Source: Angelakisella massiliensis (GTDB lineage: Bacteria > Bacillota > Clostridia > Oscillospirales > Ruminococcaceae). Taken from it: 64,000 bases of DNA. The notes beneath the pieces are model-generated. The model was not told the origin of the DNA. It made no database searches and saw nothing but the letters and a program-made list of their open reading frames with translations. Positions 18,003-26,312 of this stretch are shown here, one piece after another. The stretch spans positions 1,974,756 to 2,038,755 of the forward strand of contig NZ_LT629945.1 in the NCBI RefSeq assembly GCF_900104675.1, written 5' to 3'. Position numbers and translations under genes: made by a program. Each line of letters opens with the position of its first letter. The stretch's first letter is position 1.

Positions 18003-19313
18003 ATGTTTAAGCGTGTTTTGGCTATCATTTTGGCAAGTTCCGTGCTGCTTGCAGCGACAGCTTGCGGATCATCCACAGCGCAGACGGAGACAGAAGGGGA
18101 TCAGTCATCTGCTCCTTCTAGAGGGAATGAACCGATTATCATCGAGTTTTGGTATGCTTTTGGAGGTACTGTTGAGGAGAATACAAATCGTTTGGTGGAA
18201 GAATTCAATGCTTCCCAAGATGAAATCATTGTGAAAGCGGAATATCAAGGAGGCAGCTACAATGACCTCCATACAAAAGTCCAGTCCGCTTTTGCGGCGA
18301 AAAATCCTCCAGCAGTTACGCTTAATGAAATTACTGTTATCAAGAATTTTGCGGAAAATGGTATGACACAGCCGCTGGATCCCTATATGGAGCAAGACAA
18401 TTTTGACTTGGATGATTTTATTCCTGGTTTGTTGTCCAATACGCAAGTAGACGGAAAAACCTACGGATTACCTTATCTACGCAGTACGCCGCTTATATAT
18501 TATAATGCTACCTTGTTTGAAAAGGCTGGTTTGGGGAAGGATGCACCCAAAACCATGGACGAACTGCTGGAGTTTTCCAGAAAATTGACCCAAGGAGAAG
18601 TAATTGGACTGTCTACTCCAATTACTACATGGACTTACGAGGCATTGGTAGATTCCTATGGCGGCAGACTGTTAAATGAAGAGGAGACTGAAGCGGTTTT
18701 CAATTCTCCCAAGGCCATGAAAGCGATGGAACTTTATCAGCAGGGGATCAGAGAAAACGTTTTTAAAAACACCACAGGTGGAGACGCAACCAGTCAGGCA
18801 AAGCTGGAATTTCAAAATCAAAGAAGTGCTATGATTTTAGGTTCCACGGCGGATTTGGCTTATTATGTACAAATTGCAAAAGAAAATGGTTTTGAGCTTG
18901 GTGCTGGCTTCATTCCCAATGGTGGAGAAGGTTCTGTGCCGACAGGAGGAGCAAACTTGGTAATGGTCAATGGAATCACAGAGGAACAGGCTTATGCTGC
19001 ATGGGAATTTATGAAATTTGTAACTTCCAAGGAACAGACAATAAAATCCAGCATTGCAACCGGCTATCTGCCTGCCAGAATCAGTGCCAAGGGTGATACA
19101 GTGATGCAGGATTTCTATAAAGAACAGCCACTGTTCCGTGTCGCTGTAGACCAATTGGAAACTGCGATCCCCAGACCAATGGCAGAAAATTTTCCCAAAG
19201 TCAACTCGTTACTTTTAGATGCGCTGACAGAATGTTTGATTGATCCGTCTGCAGATGCGCAGGCAATTATGGATGCGGCGGTGGAGGAATCCGATGCGCT
19301 CCTGGCACAATAG
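18003..19313 (+). CDS. Extracellular solute-binding lipoprotein (UgpB-like)
   Basis: A 436-aa substrate-binding protein anchored by a lipid. The signal peptide ends in a lipobox LAATAC (Cys at residue 21), followed by a Ser/Thr/Glu-rich linker. The mature part resembles the UgpB/MalE group, with EFWYAFGGTVEENTNRLVEEFN near the start and NPPAVTLNEI in the first lobe. The best guess is glycerol-3-phosphate, a glycerophosphodiester or an oligosaccharide. It follows the permeases by 23 bp with an AGAAAGGAAG ribosome binding site. Confidence 0.87.
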   Translation: MFKRVLAIILASSVLLAATACGSSTAQTETEGDQSSAPSRGNEPIIIEFWYAFGGTVEENTNRLVEEFNASQDEIIVKAEYQGGSYNDLHTKVQSAFAAKNPPAVTLNEITVIKNFAENGMTQPLDPYMEQDNFDLDDFIPGLLSNTQVDGKTYGLPYLRSTPLIYYNATLFEKAGLGKDAPKTMDELLEFSRKLTQGEVIGLSTPITTWTYEALVDSYGGRLLNEEETEAVFNSPKAMKAMELYQQGIRENVFKNTTGGDATSQAKLEFQNQRSAMILGSTADLAYYVQIAKENGFELGAGFIPNGGEGSVPTGGANLVMVNGITEEQAYAAWEFMKFVTSKEQTIKSSIATGYLPARISAKGDTVMQDFYKEQPLFRVAVDQLETAIPRPMAENFPKVNSLLLDALTECLIDPSADAQAIMDAAVEESDALLAQ

Positions 19314-19473
19314 AGGCGATGTGTAGTCAATGTATCTAAATTTGATGCATTTATAAAATTCCTGAGACATCATAAAAAATATGTATCTGTAATTTTTTTC
19401 TTTCAGAAGTTGGGATGGGTAAGCCTGAATTCCAGTTAAAAAATGATTTAAACGAATCTTTTAATAATTTAAG

Positions 19474-19515
19474 GCTCAGATGAATGCGGCATATAGTGTT
19501 CATCTGAGTCTTTTG
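19474..19515 (+). terminator. Terminator after the UgpB-like gene
   Basis: CTCAGATGAA pairs with TTCATCTGAG around a 14-base loop and is followed by TCTTTTG. It ends the importer operon. Confidence 0.75.
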
Positions 19516-19561
19516 TTAAGTAAAATGTTATTGATAGTTAGCTGAATTTGCCTATATGCCG

Positions 19562-19589
19562 AAAGGCCCGCAGAAATGCGGGCCTTTTT
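19562..19589 (+). terminator. Terminator-like hairpin at the left of the foreign block
   Basis: AAAGGCCCGCA and TGCGGGCCTTT with a 4-base loop, ending in TTTTTC. It lies only 25 bp before the next start codon, so it is either the terminator of a lost upstream gene or an attenuator. Confidence 0.75.
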
Positions 19590-19613
19590 CATTTTGCAAA
19601 GGAGGACAAGACT

Positions 19614-19832
19614 ATGGGAATTCTTGATGCGTTCGCCGCTGAAGACCGCGTGGACGTGAAGTTCTCGACTTTCTATGAACTGGTGAAGGGTTGTGCCGAA
19701 CGCGAGTTCATCACCAACGGGCTAAAGCACAAAATCCCTCACGCGCACATTCTGGCAATGCTTGGCGAGCTGCCTGAGCCGGAAGTCGCGGCAGATGCTC
19801 AGAAGGAGGCTGTGAGCAATGGAAACAATTGA
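19614..19832 (+). CDS. Small mobile-element protein, unknown function
   Basis: A 72-aa protein with AAAGGAGG at 19598-19605 before its ATG. The sequence is acidic and has no motif I recognise; it may form helices (TFYELVKGCAEREFITNG). The gene overlaps the next one by 14 bp and starts a chain of translationally coupled small genes. Confidence 0.65.
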   Translation: MGILDAFAAEDRVDVKFSTFYELVKGCAEREFITNGLKHKIPHAHILAMLGELPEPEVAADAQKEAVSNGNN

Positions 19833-20169
19833 ATTTGATAAGCAGCCCATCGAGAAGGCGCTTGAAGATTGGGGCGCTGAGATTACCGGTATCAATACCC
19901 TGCTCGGCTGCTGTGAGCTGCTGGCAGGTTTGGCTGAGGAAGCCACAGAGCTGGCGCAGGCTGCGCTGAAGATGCGCCGGACGCTCGACAAGAGCAACCC
20001 GACGCCGATGACCACCGGCGATGCGTCCCGCAATCTGAATGAGGAGTTCGCCGATGTCCTGCTCTGCGCGGCAGTCCTCGGCTTTGACCGTGATGAGGTC
20101 GCTCGCATCATCCGGGAGAAAGCTGCTCGGTGGAGCACCAGATTGGAGGAGGGCTGCGATAATGTTTGA
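19819..20169 (+). CDS. MazG-like nucleotide pyrophosphohydrolase-type protein
   Basis: A 116-aa all-alpha protein. The pair LAEEATELAQAALK and NEEFADVLLCA matches the EExxE...ExxD metal-binding pattern of the MazG/dUTPase-like NTP pyrophosphatase superfamily. Such phage-borne proteins hydrolyse (d)NTPs. Single domain and shorter than cellular MazG. It overlaps both neighbours (14 and 8 bp). AGAAGGAGG lies about 10 bp before the start. Confidence 0.72.
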   Translation: METIEFDKQPIEKALEDWGAEITGINTLLGCCELLAGLAEEATELAQAALKMRRTLDKSNPTPMTTGDASRNLNEEFADVLLCAAVLGFDRDEVARIIREKAARWSTRLEEGCDNV

Positions 20170-20374
20170 GTATCTGCCGGAACGTCCGCTTGAACCGCCC
20201 GAAGAAAAGCCCATCGCCTACTGTGATTACTGCGGCGGCGAGATTTACGAGGGCGAGACCGTGTACAACATCGACGGGCAGCTCATCCACGAAGACTGCT
20301 TGCACGACTTCGCCGATGACTACTTCAAAGACTGCAAAGAGGAGGCTGTGAGTTATGCAGAGGCGTATTGCTGA
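20162..20374 (+). CDS. Small zinc-ribbon-like mobile-element protein
   Basis: A 70-aa protein. CDYCGGEIYEGE and LIHEDCLHD place two cysteines, a histidine and another cysteine as in a LIM-like or zinc-finger fold. Proteins of this shape are common in phages and conjugative elements of Clostridia; their role is unknown. GGAGG precedes the start by about 10 bp. The gene overlaps the next by 20 bp. Confidence 0.65.
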   Translation: MFEYLPERPLEPPEEKPIAYCDYCGGEIYEGETVYNIDGQLIHEDCLHDFADDYFKDCKEEAVSYAEAYC

Positions 20375-20741
20375 CATCAAGAAGGACATCTCCGCCCACT
20401 CTGCCCGGTCCGCTTGGGACAAGGGCGTCAAGGGCTACGCGGTTGAGATGTTCGATGACTACGTAGACCGGTTGCACATCACCGATGATTCGGTCCGCAT
20501 CGGGAAGGTTGCAGAGACCGACCTGCTGAACGGCGCTCGGGACTGGGAGCAGTACAGCTACGGCGGCTGCGCGGAGGTCTACGACGGTGACATCTGCGAG
20601 CGGCTCTGCACTGAATCCCAGAAGAAGAAAACCCGCGACGGCGAGCTGCCCCTGATGGGCGAGGATTGGTTGACCGTTCAGGCCCGCGCTCTACGGCAAG
20701 CAGCACGGATTGTCATGCGCTATGCGAACAGGAGGGATTGA
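20355..20741 (+). CDS. Mobile-element protein of unknown function
   Basis: A 128-aa soluble protein with no motif I recognise. Its C-terminal half (ALRQAARIVMRYAN) looks helical. AGAGGAGG just upstream of ATG 20355 and the overlap with the previous gene support it as coding. It belongs to the same chain of small genes. Confidence 0.65.
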   Translation: MQRRIADIKKDISAHSARSAWDKGVKGYAVEMFDDYVDRLHITDDSVRIGKVAETDLLNGARDWEQYSYGGCAEVYDGDICERLCTESQKKKTRDGELPLMGEDWLTVQARALRQAARIVMRYANRRD

Positions 20742-20742
20742 G

Positions 20743-21033
20743 ATGTCGGTAGCGTATCAACCGCTAACCCACCCGCGTGTGGCAGAGTTCGCTCGGAAGT
20801 TCAGGTTCCCCGGCTGGTATATTGACAGTACCGGCTGTTACGGATGTCTGCTCGGGAAGTATTGGATCGCAGTCTTCGTGAATGATTGTGATGAATCGCT
20901 TGACATCACGGTAGACACCGTTGACGAGACCGGTTACTTTGACAAGAATCTCGAATGGGAAACCGCAGAGAGCGATGATGAGCTGGCGTTGACTGCCACG
21001 CGGTTTGTGGCTAAGTATGCGATGAAAAGCTGA
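20743..21033 (+). CDS. Mobile-element protein of unknown function
   Basis: A 96-aa acidic soluble protein starting MSVAYQPLTH, with GGAGGGA at 20731-20737 before the ATG. No recognisable domain. It ends 14 bp before the next gene of the block. Confidence 0.6.
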   Translation: MSVAYQPLTHPRVAEFARKFRFPGWYIDSTGCYGCLLGKYWIAVFVNDCDESLDITVDTVDETGYFDKNLEWETAESDDELALTATRFVAKYAMKS

Positions 21034-21047
21034 AAGGAGAAAGACAG

Positions 21048-21257
21048 ATGATTGTTGAACGGCAGTATGTGAATCCGATGGAGATGACGTTCATCGGGAA
21101 GGACGGTTCGATGGGGCTGCGGCACGGCAAGACCTACCGCGTGTTGATGTTCTGCGCGGAGGGCCACATCTGGGTGAGCTGGAATGATAGTGATGACCGT
21201 ATGAAGGTCTGCCCGTACACCTCGCTGAATACCCTGTACGCCAACTGGAAAACTCCC
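21048..21257 (+). pseudogene. 5' part of a mobile-element gene fused in frame to an ABC permease
   Basis: After AAAGGAGAAA, ATG 21048 opens a frame whose first roughly 68 residues (up to NTLYANWK) are a soluble small protein like those before it. The frame then passes straight into permease sequence (PAPIVAYVWLILTACFLILP). No natural protein would join these parts, so the element gene has lost its 3' end and the permease its 5' end. The chimeric frame runs on to 21794 inside the IS110 element. Confidence 0.75.
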
Positions 21258-21680
21258 GCCCCTATCGTCGCCTATGTGTGGCTGATCCTTACCGCCTGCT
21301 TTCTGATCCTGCCGCTGGGGGCTACCGGTATTTACTCCTTTACCAAGAGCTGGACCGGCATCCTCCCCTCCAGCTGGACCCTGGATTACTATGAACAGGT
21401 GTTCAGCGACGCCAAGTTCTGGCCCGCCATGGCCCGAGGCCTCATCATCAGCATCGCCCCCATCATTTTGAGCGGCATCGTGGTGATTCTGGCTCTCTAT
21501 ACAGCGATTTTGTATGACCCCCGGCTGGAAAAATATATCCAGAGCCTGTGCATGCTTCCCTATACCCTCAAAGGGGTCATCCTGGCCATTTCGGTGCTGT
21601 CTCTGTATGCGGGCAGCCATACCATTTTCAGCAACCGGATCGTGATGCTGACCTGTGTCTATTCCATCATCATCCTCCCT
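21258..21680 (+). pseudogene. ABC permease, 5' fragment (split by IS110 element)
   Basis: Encodes the first roughly 141 residues of a PotC/PhnV/FbpB-type permease, with hydrophobic spans (IVAYVWLILTACFLILP, and others), missing only a short N-terminus. The coding sequence breaks after the proline of SIIILP and resumes at 23393 as YVYQGIRNNM. Joined, the two parts would make a permease of about 263 aa, close to family length. The ATPase and PHP phosphatase of the same operon follow intact, so transport by this system is probably lost. Confidence 0.85.
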
Positions 21681-21744
21681 CGTATAATAAGTTTGAAAGT
21701 TAATAATTCAGATATCAGCAGGCTTAGAGATGCCCGTGATACAA

Positions 21745-21945
21745 TAGCTGTAGGACAGCAGGGTCAAGTTCTCTACCTCCTGGTTGAGCCGTAGGGCTGC
21801 TTCAAAATAAGTCAGTTTCCCTGAGCCGGAAGTTAGCTGCAAACTCATTGGCTGTTTGCCAGAGTGTGGGTCGCCCTTTCAGCAGTGAGGGATATCGCAT
21901 TGGTCTGCTCTGGAATGATTCTGATACGCGAGGTTGCGGATGCTC
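21745..21945 (+). ncRNA. Candidate IS110 bridge RNA
   Basis: The left non-coding end can fold into successive stem-loops. At 21898-21906, CATTGGTCT equals the element's right end CATTGGACT (23384-23392) in 8 of 9 positions, as a left donor guide should. ATACGCGAG at 21924-21932 partly complements the left end (CT plus CGTAT), as a right donor guide would. An ATCGCA/TGCGGAT stem brackets them. A CCTCCT loop (21776-21781) and ATAAG (21807-21811) are weaker candidates for target guides against CCTCCCT and CTTAT. Limits and fold are by eye. Confidence 0.45.
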
Positions 21946-22007
21946 CGGTTATCATGGGTATCTCCAAGCCTGCTGGCCTGAAATCTCCATGCGGGGAGGT
22001 GAAAATC

Positions 22008-23234
22008 GTGAACCCATTATTCGTTGGCATTGATGTGAGCAGCAGGAGCAATGTCGCCTACCTGATGAAGCCGGATGGAAGCAAGCACAGTAGCGTTTCT
22101 GTGCAGAACAATCTTGGTGGTGCTAAAATGTTGTCAGAGAGAATTGTGTCGGCACTCAGCTCCATGCGGCTCAGTGATGTGGTGATTGGCCTGGAAGCCA
22201 CCTCTATCTACGGGAACAACCTTGTGTATGCCCTCCGGGAGGATGGCAGCCTGAGCCGGTTCCAGCGGAAGATCCATGTCCTCAATCCCAAGCAAGTCAA
22301 AAAATTCAAGGAAGCCTATCCAGATCTGCCCAAAAATGACTTTGTGGATGCCTTTGTGATTGCCGACCATCTCCGTTTTGGCAGAATCGCCAAGGAGGTC
22401 TATATGGACGACTATCGCTACCAGGCTCTCAGAACCCTCACCAGAGCCAGATTTGATGTCATTCAGAATCTGACACGGGAGAAGCAGAGGTTTGCCAACT
22501 ACTTATTCCTAAAATGCTCTGGTATTGCTCAGGAGAAAGACATTCAAAACACCAGCGCCACTACCATTGCTCTCATGGAGCATTTTGAAACTGTGGATGA
22601 TCTGGCAAATACTGATCTGGATGAACTGACCGACTTTATTGCTCAAGCAGGCCGGGGCAGATTTGTCGATCCAGATGCCACTGCCAGAGCAGTACGGGCT
22701 GCGGCCAAAGGCTCTTACCGTCTGCCCAAGACAGTGAACGACACCGTGAACCAGGCAATGTCTGTTTCCATCGCCTCTATGCGGGCACTGAAGGAACAGG
22801 TTAAGGTTCTGGACAAAGCCATTGAACAACAGTTTGAAATTATCCCAAACACTCTAACTTCCATCCCTGGCATTGGTAAGGTTTACTCCGCCGGTATTAT
22901 TGCTGAAATTGGTGATATCCACCGTTTCGATTCCCAAGCCTCTGTCGCCAAGTTTGCCGGCCTTGTCTGGACACAGCACCAGTCCGGTGAATTTGAAGCG
23001 GAGCACTCCCGAATGATTAAATCCGGCAACCGCTATCTCCGCTACTACCTGCTGGAAGCTGCCAACTCTGTGAGAAGATGCGACTCCGAGTTCCGGCGTT
23101 ACTATGACCTCAAATTCAAAGAGGTCAACAAGTACCAGCATAAACGCGCACTCGCTTTAACTGCCAGAAAACTGGTTCGGTTGGTCTTTCGGCTGCTGAA
23201 AGACAACCGCCTGTATATCCCATCGGAGGGCTAA
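22008..23234 (+). CDS. IS110-family transposase (DEDD recombinase)
   Basis: A 408-aa recombinase. The N-terminal RuvC-like DEDD domain shows GIDVSS (first Asp), GLEATSIYG (Glu) and DFVDAFVIAD (Asp pair). The C-terminal Tnp domain has IPGIGKVYSAGIIAEIGD, QHQSGEFE (the Ser here is the likely nucleophile) and GNRYLRYYLLEAANSVRR. The GTG start at 22008 follows GGGGAGGTG, and the frame's earlier ATG lies in the RNA region. It looks intact and may be active together with its bridge RNA. Confidence 0.92.
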   Translation: MNPLFVGIDVSSRSNVAYLMKPDGSKHSSVSVQNNLGGAKMLSERIVSALSSMRLSDVVIGLEATSIYGNNLVYALREDGSLSRFQRKIHVLNPKQVKKFKEAYPDLPKNDFVDAFVIADHLRFGRIAKEVYMDDYRYQALRTLTRARFDVIQNLTREKQRFANYLFLKCSGIAQEKDIQNTSATTIALMEHFETVDDLANTDLDELTDFIAQAGRGRFVDPDATARAVRAAAKGSYRLPKTVNDTVNQAMSVSIASMRALKEQVKVLDKAIEQQFEIIPNTLTSIPGIGKVYSAGIIAEIGDIHRFDSQASVAKFAGLVWTQHQSGEFEAEHSRMIKSGNRYLRYYLLEAANSVRRCDSEFRRYYDLKFKEVNKYQHKRALALTARKLVRLVFRLLKDNRLYIPSEG

Positions 23235-23392
23235 GCGTACCGCTTTCCACTCTGATGTCCAAGCCCTGTTTCAAATTTTCTTAGGGGCAGGGCTTTGGTT
23301 GGTGTTGCCTTTTGGCTGCTCACATAGCTCTCCTATGGCGTTTTCTTCTGTTGTTTCCGTGAATCACCCTCTTGACTTAATACCATTGGACT

Positions 23393-23758
23393 TATGTGTA
23401 TCAGGGAATCCGCAACAACATGGACGCCATCAACATCCCCCAGCTCATTGAAGCGGCGGAGATTCTGGGAGCGGGAAAGCTGTACGCCTTCGTGCGGATC
23501 ATCGTGCCCAATATGCTGTCGGGCATCATGGTTTCCTCCCTGCTGGCCATGTCCGTGGTTTTCAGCGACTATGTGGTGGTCAAGATCATCGCCGGCAGCA
23601 AATACATCACCGGCCAGCAGTTGCTGTACGCCGCCAGAAATCAGGCCGGACAGTATTCCAGCGTCATTGTGCTGATTATGTTTGGAACCACGCTGCTGGT
23701 TTCCGCGCTGGCCTATGGCATCCAGAACCGTACCAAGAAAAACGGGGTGAAAAAATAA
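23393..23758 (+). pseudogene. ABC permease, 3' fragment (split by IS110 element)
   Basis: Continuation of the permease broken at 21680: YVYQGIRNNMDAI, the EAA loop EAAEILGAGKLYAFVRIIVP and two more spans, ending IQNRTKKNG. A GTG or ATG within it could restart translation, but the product would lack most of the channel. The ATPase gene starts 4 bp after its stop. Confidence 0.85.
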
Positions 23759-23761
23759 GTT

Positions 23762-24766
23762 ATGGCATATATTTTATTTGAAAAGGTCAACAAATATTTT
23801 GGCTCCAATCATGTCCTGCGGGATATTCAGCTGGAGGTGGAGCAGGGGGAGCTGGTCACGCTGCTGGGACCCTCCGGATGCGGAAAAAGCACACTGCTCC
23901 GCTGCCTGGCGGGGCTGGAGGAAGTGAGCAGCGGAAAGATCTACCTGGACCAGAAGGACATTACCCATGTGCCGGTAAAGGACCGTGGGATCGGGATGGT
24001 TTTTCAGCAGTACAGCCTTTTTCCCAATCTGACCGTGGCTCAGAATGTGGCTTTTGGTTTGCAGATTCAGCGGATGAACAAAACCGTCATCAGCCAGAAG
24101 GTCAAAAATGTATTGGAAATTGTGGGCCTGGCGGACAAGACGGATTGCTATCCCCACCAGCTCAGCGGCGGCCAGCAGCAGCGTGTGGCACTGGCCAGAG
24201 CGATTGTGATGGAGCCCAAGGTGCTGCTGCTGGATGAACCCCTGAGCGCCATTGACGCCCTGCTGCGCCGCAACCTCCAGATCGAGATCCGCCGCATTCA
24301 GCAGGAGCTGAAAATTACCACTCTTTTTGTTACCCATGACCAGGACGAAGCTATGGTGATGAGCGATCACATCCATCTGTTCAATGTGGGCAGGATCGAG
24401 CAGTCCGGCACGCCTGTGGAGCTGTATACCAAACCCAGCACCGGTTTCGCGGCCAATTTCATCGGCCATTACAATATCCTGGACGCCGAAGCCTTCCAGC
24501 GCCTGACAGGCAGCAAGGTGGACTGCGAGCATGTGGCGTTCCGCCCGGAAGTGATGGAGCTCAATCATCCCGAAAGCGGGGAGGATGTATACCAGTTCCA
24601 GGGGGAAGTGGAGACCAGCTTGCCCCACGGCAGCATCCTGCGGTATACTGTGGTGAAAGATTCTCAGGCTGTGGACGTGGACGTCCTGTTCCGTTCCGGA
24701 GAGCCCCTGCCTCAGGGAGAAAAGGTGACCGTTACGCTTCCCCGGAAACATTGTGTGTTCTTGTAA
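23762..24766 (+). CDS. ABC importer ATP-binding protein (PotA/PhnT-like)
   Basis: A 334-aa ATPase of the permease pair broken upstream. Walker A GPSGCGKST, Q-loop VFQQYSLFPN, signature LSGGQQQR, Walker B VLLLDEPLSAIDALLRR and H-loop VTHDQDE are intact. A TOBE-like C-terminal part follows (AFRPEVMEL). The order permease, ATPase, PHP phosphatase suggests uptake of a phosphorylated or phosphonate compound, but this is only inference. It may be non-functional as a transporter because its permease is disrupted. Confidence 0.9.
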   Translation: MAYILFEKVNKYFGSNHVLRDIQLEVEQGELVTLLGPSGCGKSTLLRCLAGLEEVSSGKIYLDQKDITHVPVKDRGIGMVFQQYSLFPNLTVAQNVAFGLQIQRMNKTVISQKVKNVLEIVGLADKTDCYPHQLSGGQQQRVALARAIVMEPKVLLLDEPLSAIDALLRRNLQIEIRRIQQELKITTLFVTHDQDEAMVMSDHIHLFNVGRIEQSGTPVELYTKPSTGFAANFIGHYNILDAEAFQRLTGSKVDCEHVAFRPEVMELNHPESGEDVYQFQGEVETSLPHGSILRYTVVKDSQAVDVDVLFRSGEPLPQGEKVTVTLPRKHCVFL

Positions 24767-24781
24767 AGGATGATGGGAAGG

Positions 24782-25675
24782 ATGAAAATTTGTTCCAATG
24801 CGCATACCCATACCACATTTTGCGACGGCAAAAGCACGCCGGAGGAGCAGGTGCTTTCCGCCATCAGCAAGGGCTTTGTCTCCCTGGGAATCACCGGACA
24901 CGCCTTTACCGCTTTCGACCTGAGCTATTGCATGAAGCTGGAGGAGTATCCTGCCTATCTGGGGGAGCTGGAGCGGCTTAAAAAGCTTTATGGAGACCGG
25001 CTGGACCTGGTGATCGGCATGGAGCAGGATCTTTATCGGGTGATCTCTCCTGTGGATTTTCAGCTGCCGCCTTCCGCATCCAAAGAGGAGCTGCCCATCC
25101 GCTACCGAATCGCTTCAGTACACTACATACGGGATGAACAAAACGACCGGTATTATGAAGTGGACCTCTCGGCGGATGAGCTGGAAGCCTGCAAAAATGA
25201 GATGTTCGGTGGGGACGGCCTGAAAATGGCCGAAAGGTTTTATCAGGAAAGCGTCCGAAACGCCTTTGAGGGACAAGGGGATATTCTGGGACATTTTGAT
25301 CTGATCCGCAAGCTCAATGACGGCGGCCGATTCTTTGATGAAGACTCTCCGGAGTATCAGCGCATTGCTCTGAGCGCCCTGGAAGAGGCGGTAAAGGCGG
25401 GAATCCCCTTTGAAGTCAATACGGCGGGCTACCGGAACGGCAAAAAGAATCAGCCTTACCTGACCATCTGGATGCTGCGGAAGCTGGCGGAACTGAAAGC
25501 TCCGGTGATTATCAACTCCGACTGCCATGTGGCGGATCAGTTGGATTTCCAGTTTGACAGAGCGGTGGAGCTTCTCCGGGAGCTGGGTTTCAAAAGCGTT
25601 TTGCGCCTTCAGGGGAAAGGGCCTTTGTTTGAGGAGTGTCCTTTGGATGAAAGGCTTGAGCCAGGTAAAAAATAA
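24782..25675 (+). CDS. PHP-domain phosphatase (histidinol-phosphatase HisK-like)
   Basis: A 297-aa metal-dependent phosphoesterase. PHP motifs are visible: NAHTHTTFCDGK at the N-terminus, GITGHAF, an acidic residue in GMEQDL, ASVHYI, GHFDLIRK, EVNTAGYR and the C-terminal NSDCHVADQLD. I prefer ATG 24782, before KICSNAHTH; ATGs at 24770 and 24773 are also possible. The family includes histidinol-phosphatases, but with no his genes nearby and an ABC transporter in front, another phosphate ester is likely. A diverged 168-bp copy of its 3' part lies at 13427-13594. Confidence 0.85.
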   Translation: MKICSNAHTHTTFCDGKSTPEEQVLSAISKGFVSLGITGHAFTAFDLSYCMKLEEYPAYLGELERLKKLYGDRLDLVIGMEQDLYRVISPVDFQLPPSASKEELPIRYRIASVHYIRDEQNDRYYEVDLSADELEACKNEMFGGDGLKMAERFYQESVRNAFEGQGDILGHFDLIRKLNDGGRFFDEDSPEYQRIALSALEEAVKAGIPFEVNTAGYRNGKKNQPYLTIWMLRKLAELKAPVIINSDCHVADQLDFQFDRAVELLRELGFKSVLRLQGKGPLFEECPLDERLEPGKK

Positions 25676-25712
25676 TAGAGAAACTGTAACTTCGACCTCA
25701 TAAACTATGACA

Positions 25713-25770
25713 GCATCCTTTCTGGACCAAGCGGACAGCTACCGTGCGGGAACAGAAAGGATGCTTGTTT
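25713..25770 (+). terminator. Terminator after the PHP phosphatase
   Basis: GCATCCTTTCTG pairs with CAGAAAGGATGC around a long loop and is followed by TTGTTTTTA. Confidence 0.75.
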
Positions 25771-26312
25771 TTATGATGATGAGCTGAGTTTTCTGGCGGA
25801 GGCGGGCGGAAGGCTGTATCTTTGGAATCAAATGAGAGCCGGGTAAGAAACAGGATTGAAAATTTTGGAAAATAGTGTTACAGTTTTATCGCTGGAACGA
25901 TTTTATCATCGCCTAGTGCTATCCAACTATATTGATCGCGACGATATTATTCTCCGTGGGGAAAAATGGGGGTTTGCATTGTATCCTGATACTGATTGAA
26001 ATCAATGGATGTTATATCAGAGCTTTTATATTTAGATTCTAGAGCATCTGGTATGGTTTTCGATTCTGGAAGAGAACCCTTTGCCTTCCATTCAAAAGCA
26101 GTGAACAGGTGGAGAAGGGTCCGGATGAATGTGGAGAGAAGGTTCATCGGTGCCTTTGGCTCAGGTTTGATACCTTTCCAGTAAAGAAAATATTGGAATG
26201 AAATTGCAGGATGAAAGCCAGTGATGTATAATATCAAACGAAAGAATATCGGATAGATTAAGTGAGATCCATGGGAAATTTGAATTTTGTAAAAATGAAA
26301 GGCAAGTGAGCA
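25771..26312 (+). other. Intergenic region before the glycan locus
   Basis: No gene is supported; frames on both strands are short and lack ribosome binding sites. The part 25780-25860 has coding-like composition and may be the remnant of a lost gene. The promoter of the first glycosyltransferase should lie near the 3' end, but I cannot place it. Confidence 0.45.

Larger units (their letters stand above)
19540..21257 (+). mobile_element. GC-rich foreign block of small phage/ICE-like genes
   Basis: Between the terminator at about 19515 and the truncated permease at about 21258, base composition turns clearly GC-rich. Six small genes overlap or abut each other in the plus direction, including a MazG-like protein. 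They resemble accessory genes of phages or conjugative elements of gut Clostridia. No integrase or att site is visible, so the block seems to be a remnant. Its right edge cuts the permease gene near its start. Boundaries are approximate. Confidence 0.6.
21681..23392 (+). mobile_element. IS110-family insertion sequence
   Basis: About 1.71 kb inserted in the permease gene. Removing 21681-23392 restores the reading frame exactly. The dinucleotide CT is present at both junctions (21679-21680 and 23391-23392), as expected for IS110-type recombination at a CT core. There are no clear terminal inverted repeats. A non-coding left end of about 327 bp precedes the transposase and about 158 bp follow it, the layout of the IS110 group in which a bridge RNA is encoded at the left end. 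Confidence 0.88.

Noticed and set aside
20479-20706. Arginine-rich minus-strand frame in the foreign block
   Set aside because: A GC-rich shadow of the plus-strand gene at 20355; composition is not protein-like.
23774-24901. Long minus-strand open frame opposite the second ATPase gene
   Set aside because: Antisense shadow of an intact ABC ATPase; no start signal.
25996-26237. Short open frames on both strands before the glycan locus
   Set aside because: They overlap each other antisense, lack start signals and have no recognisable sequence.
26240-26312. Search for a JUMPStart/ops element upstream of the glycan locus
   Set aside because: No GGCGGTAG-like core is present; control by RfaH-type antitermination is not supported.
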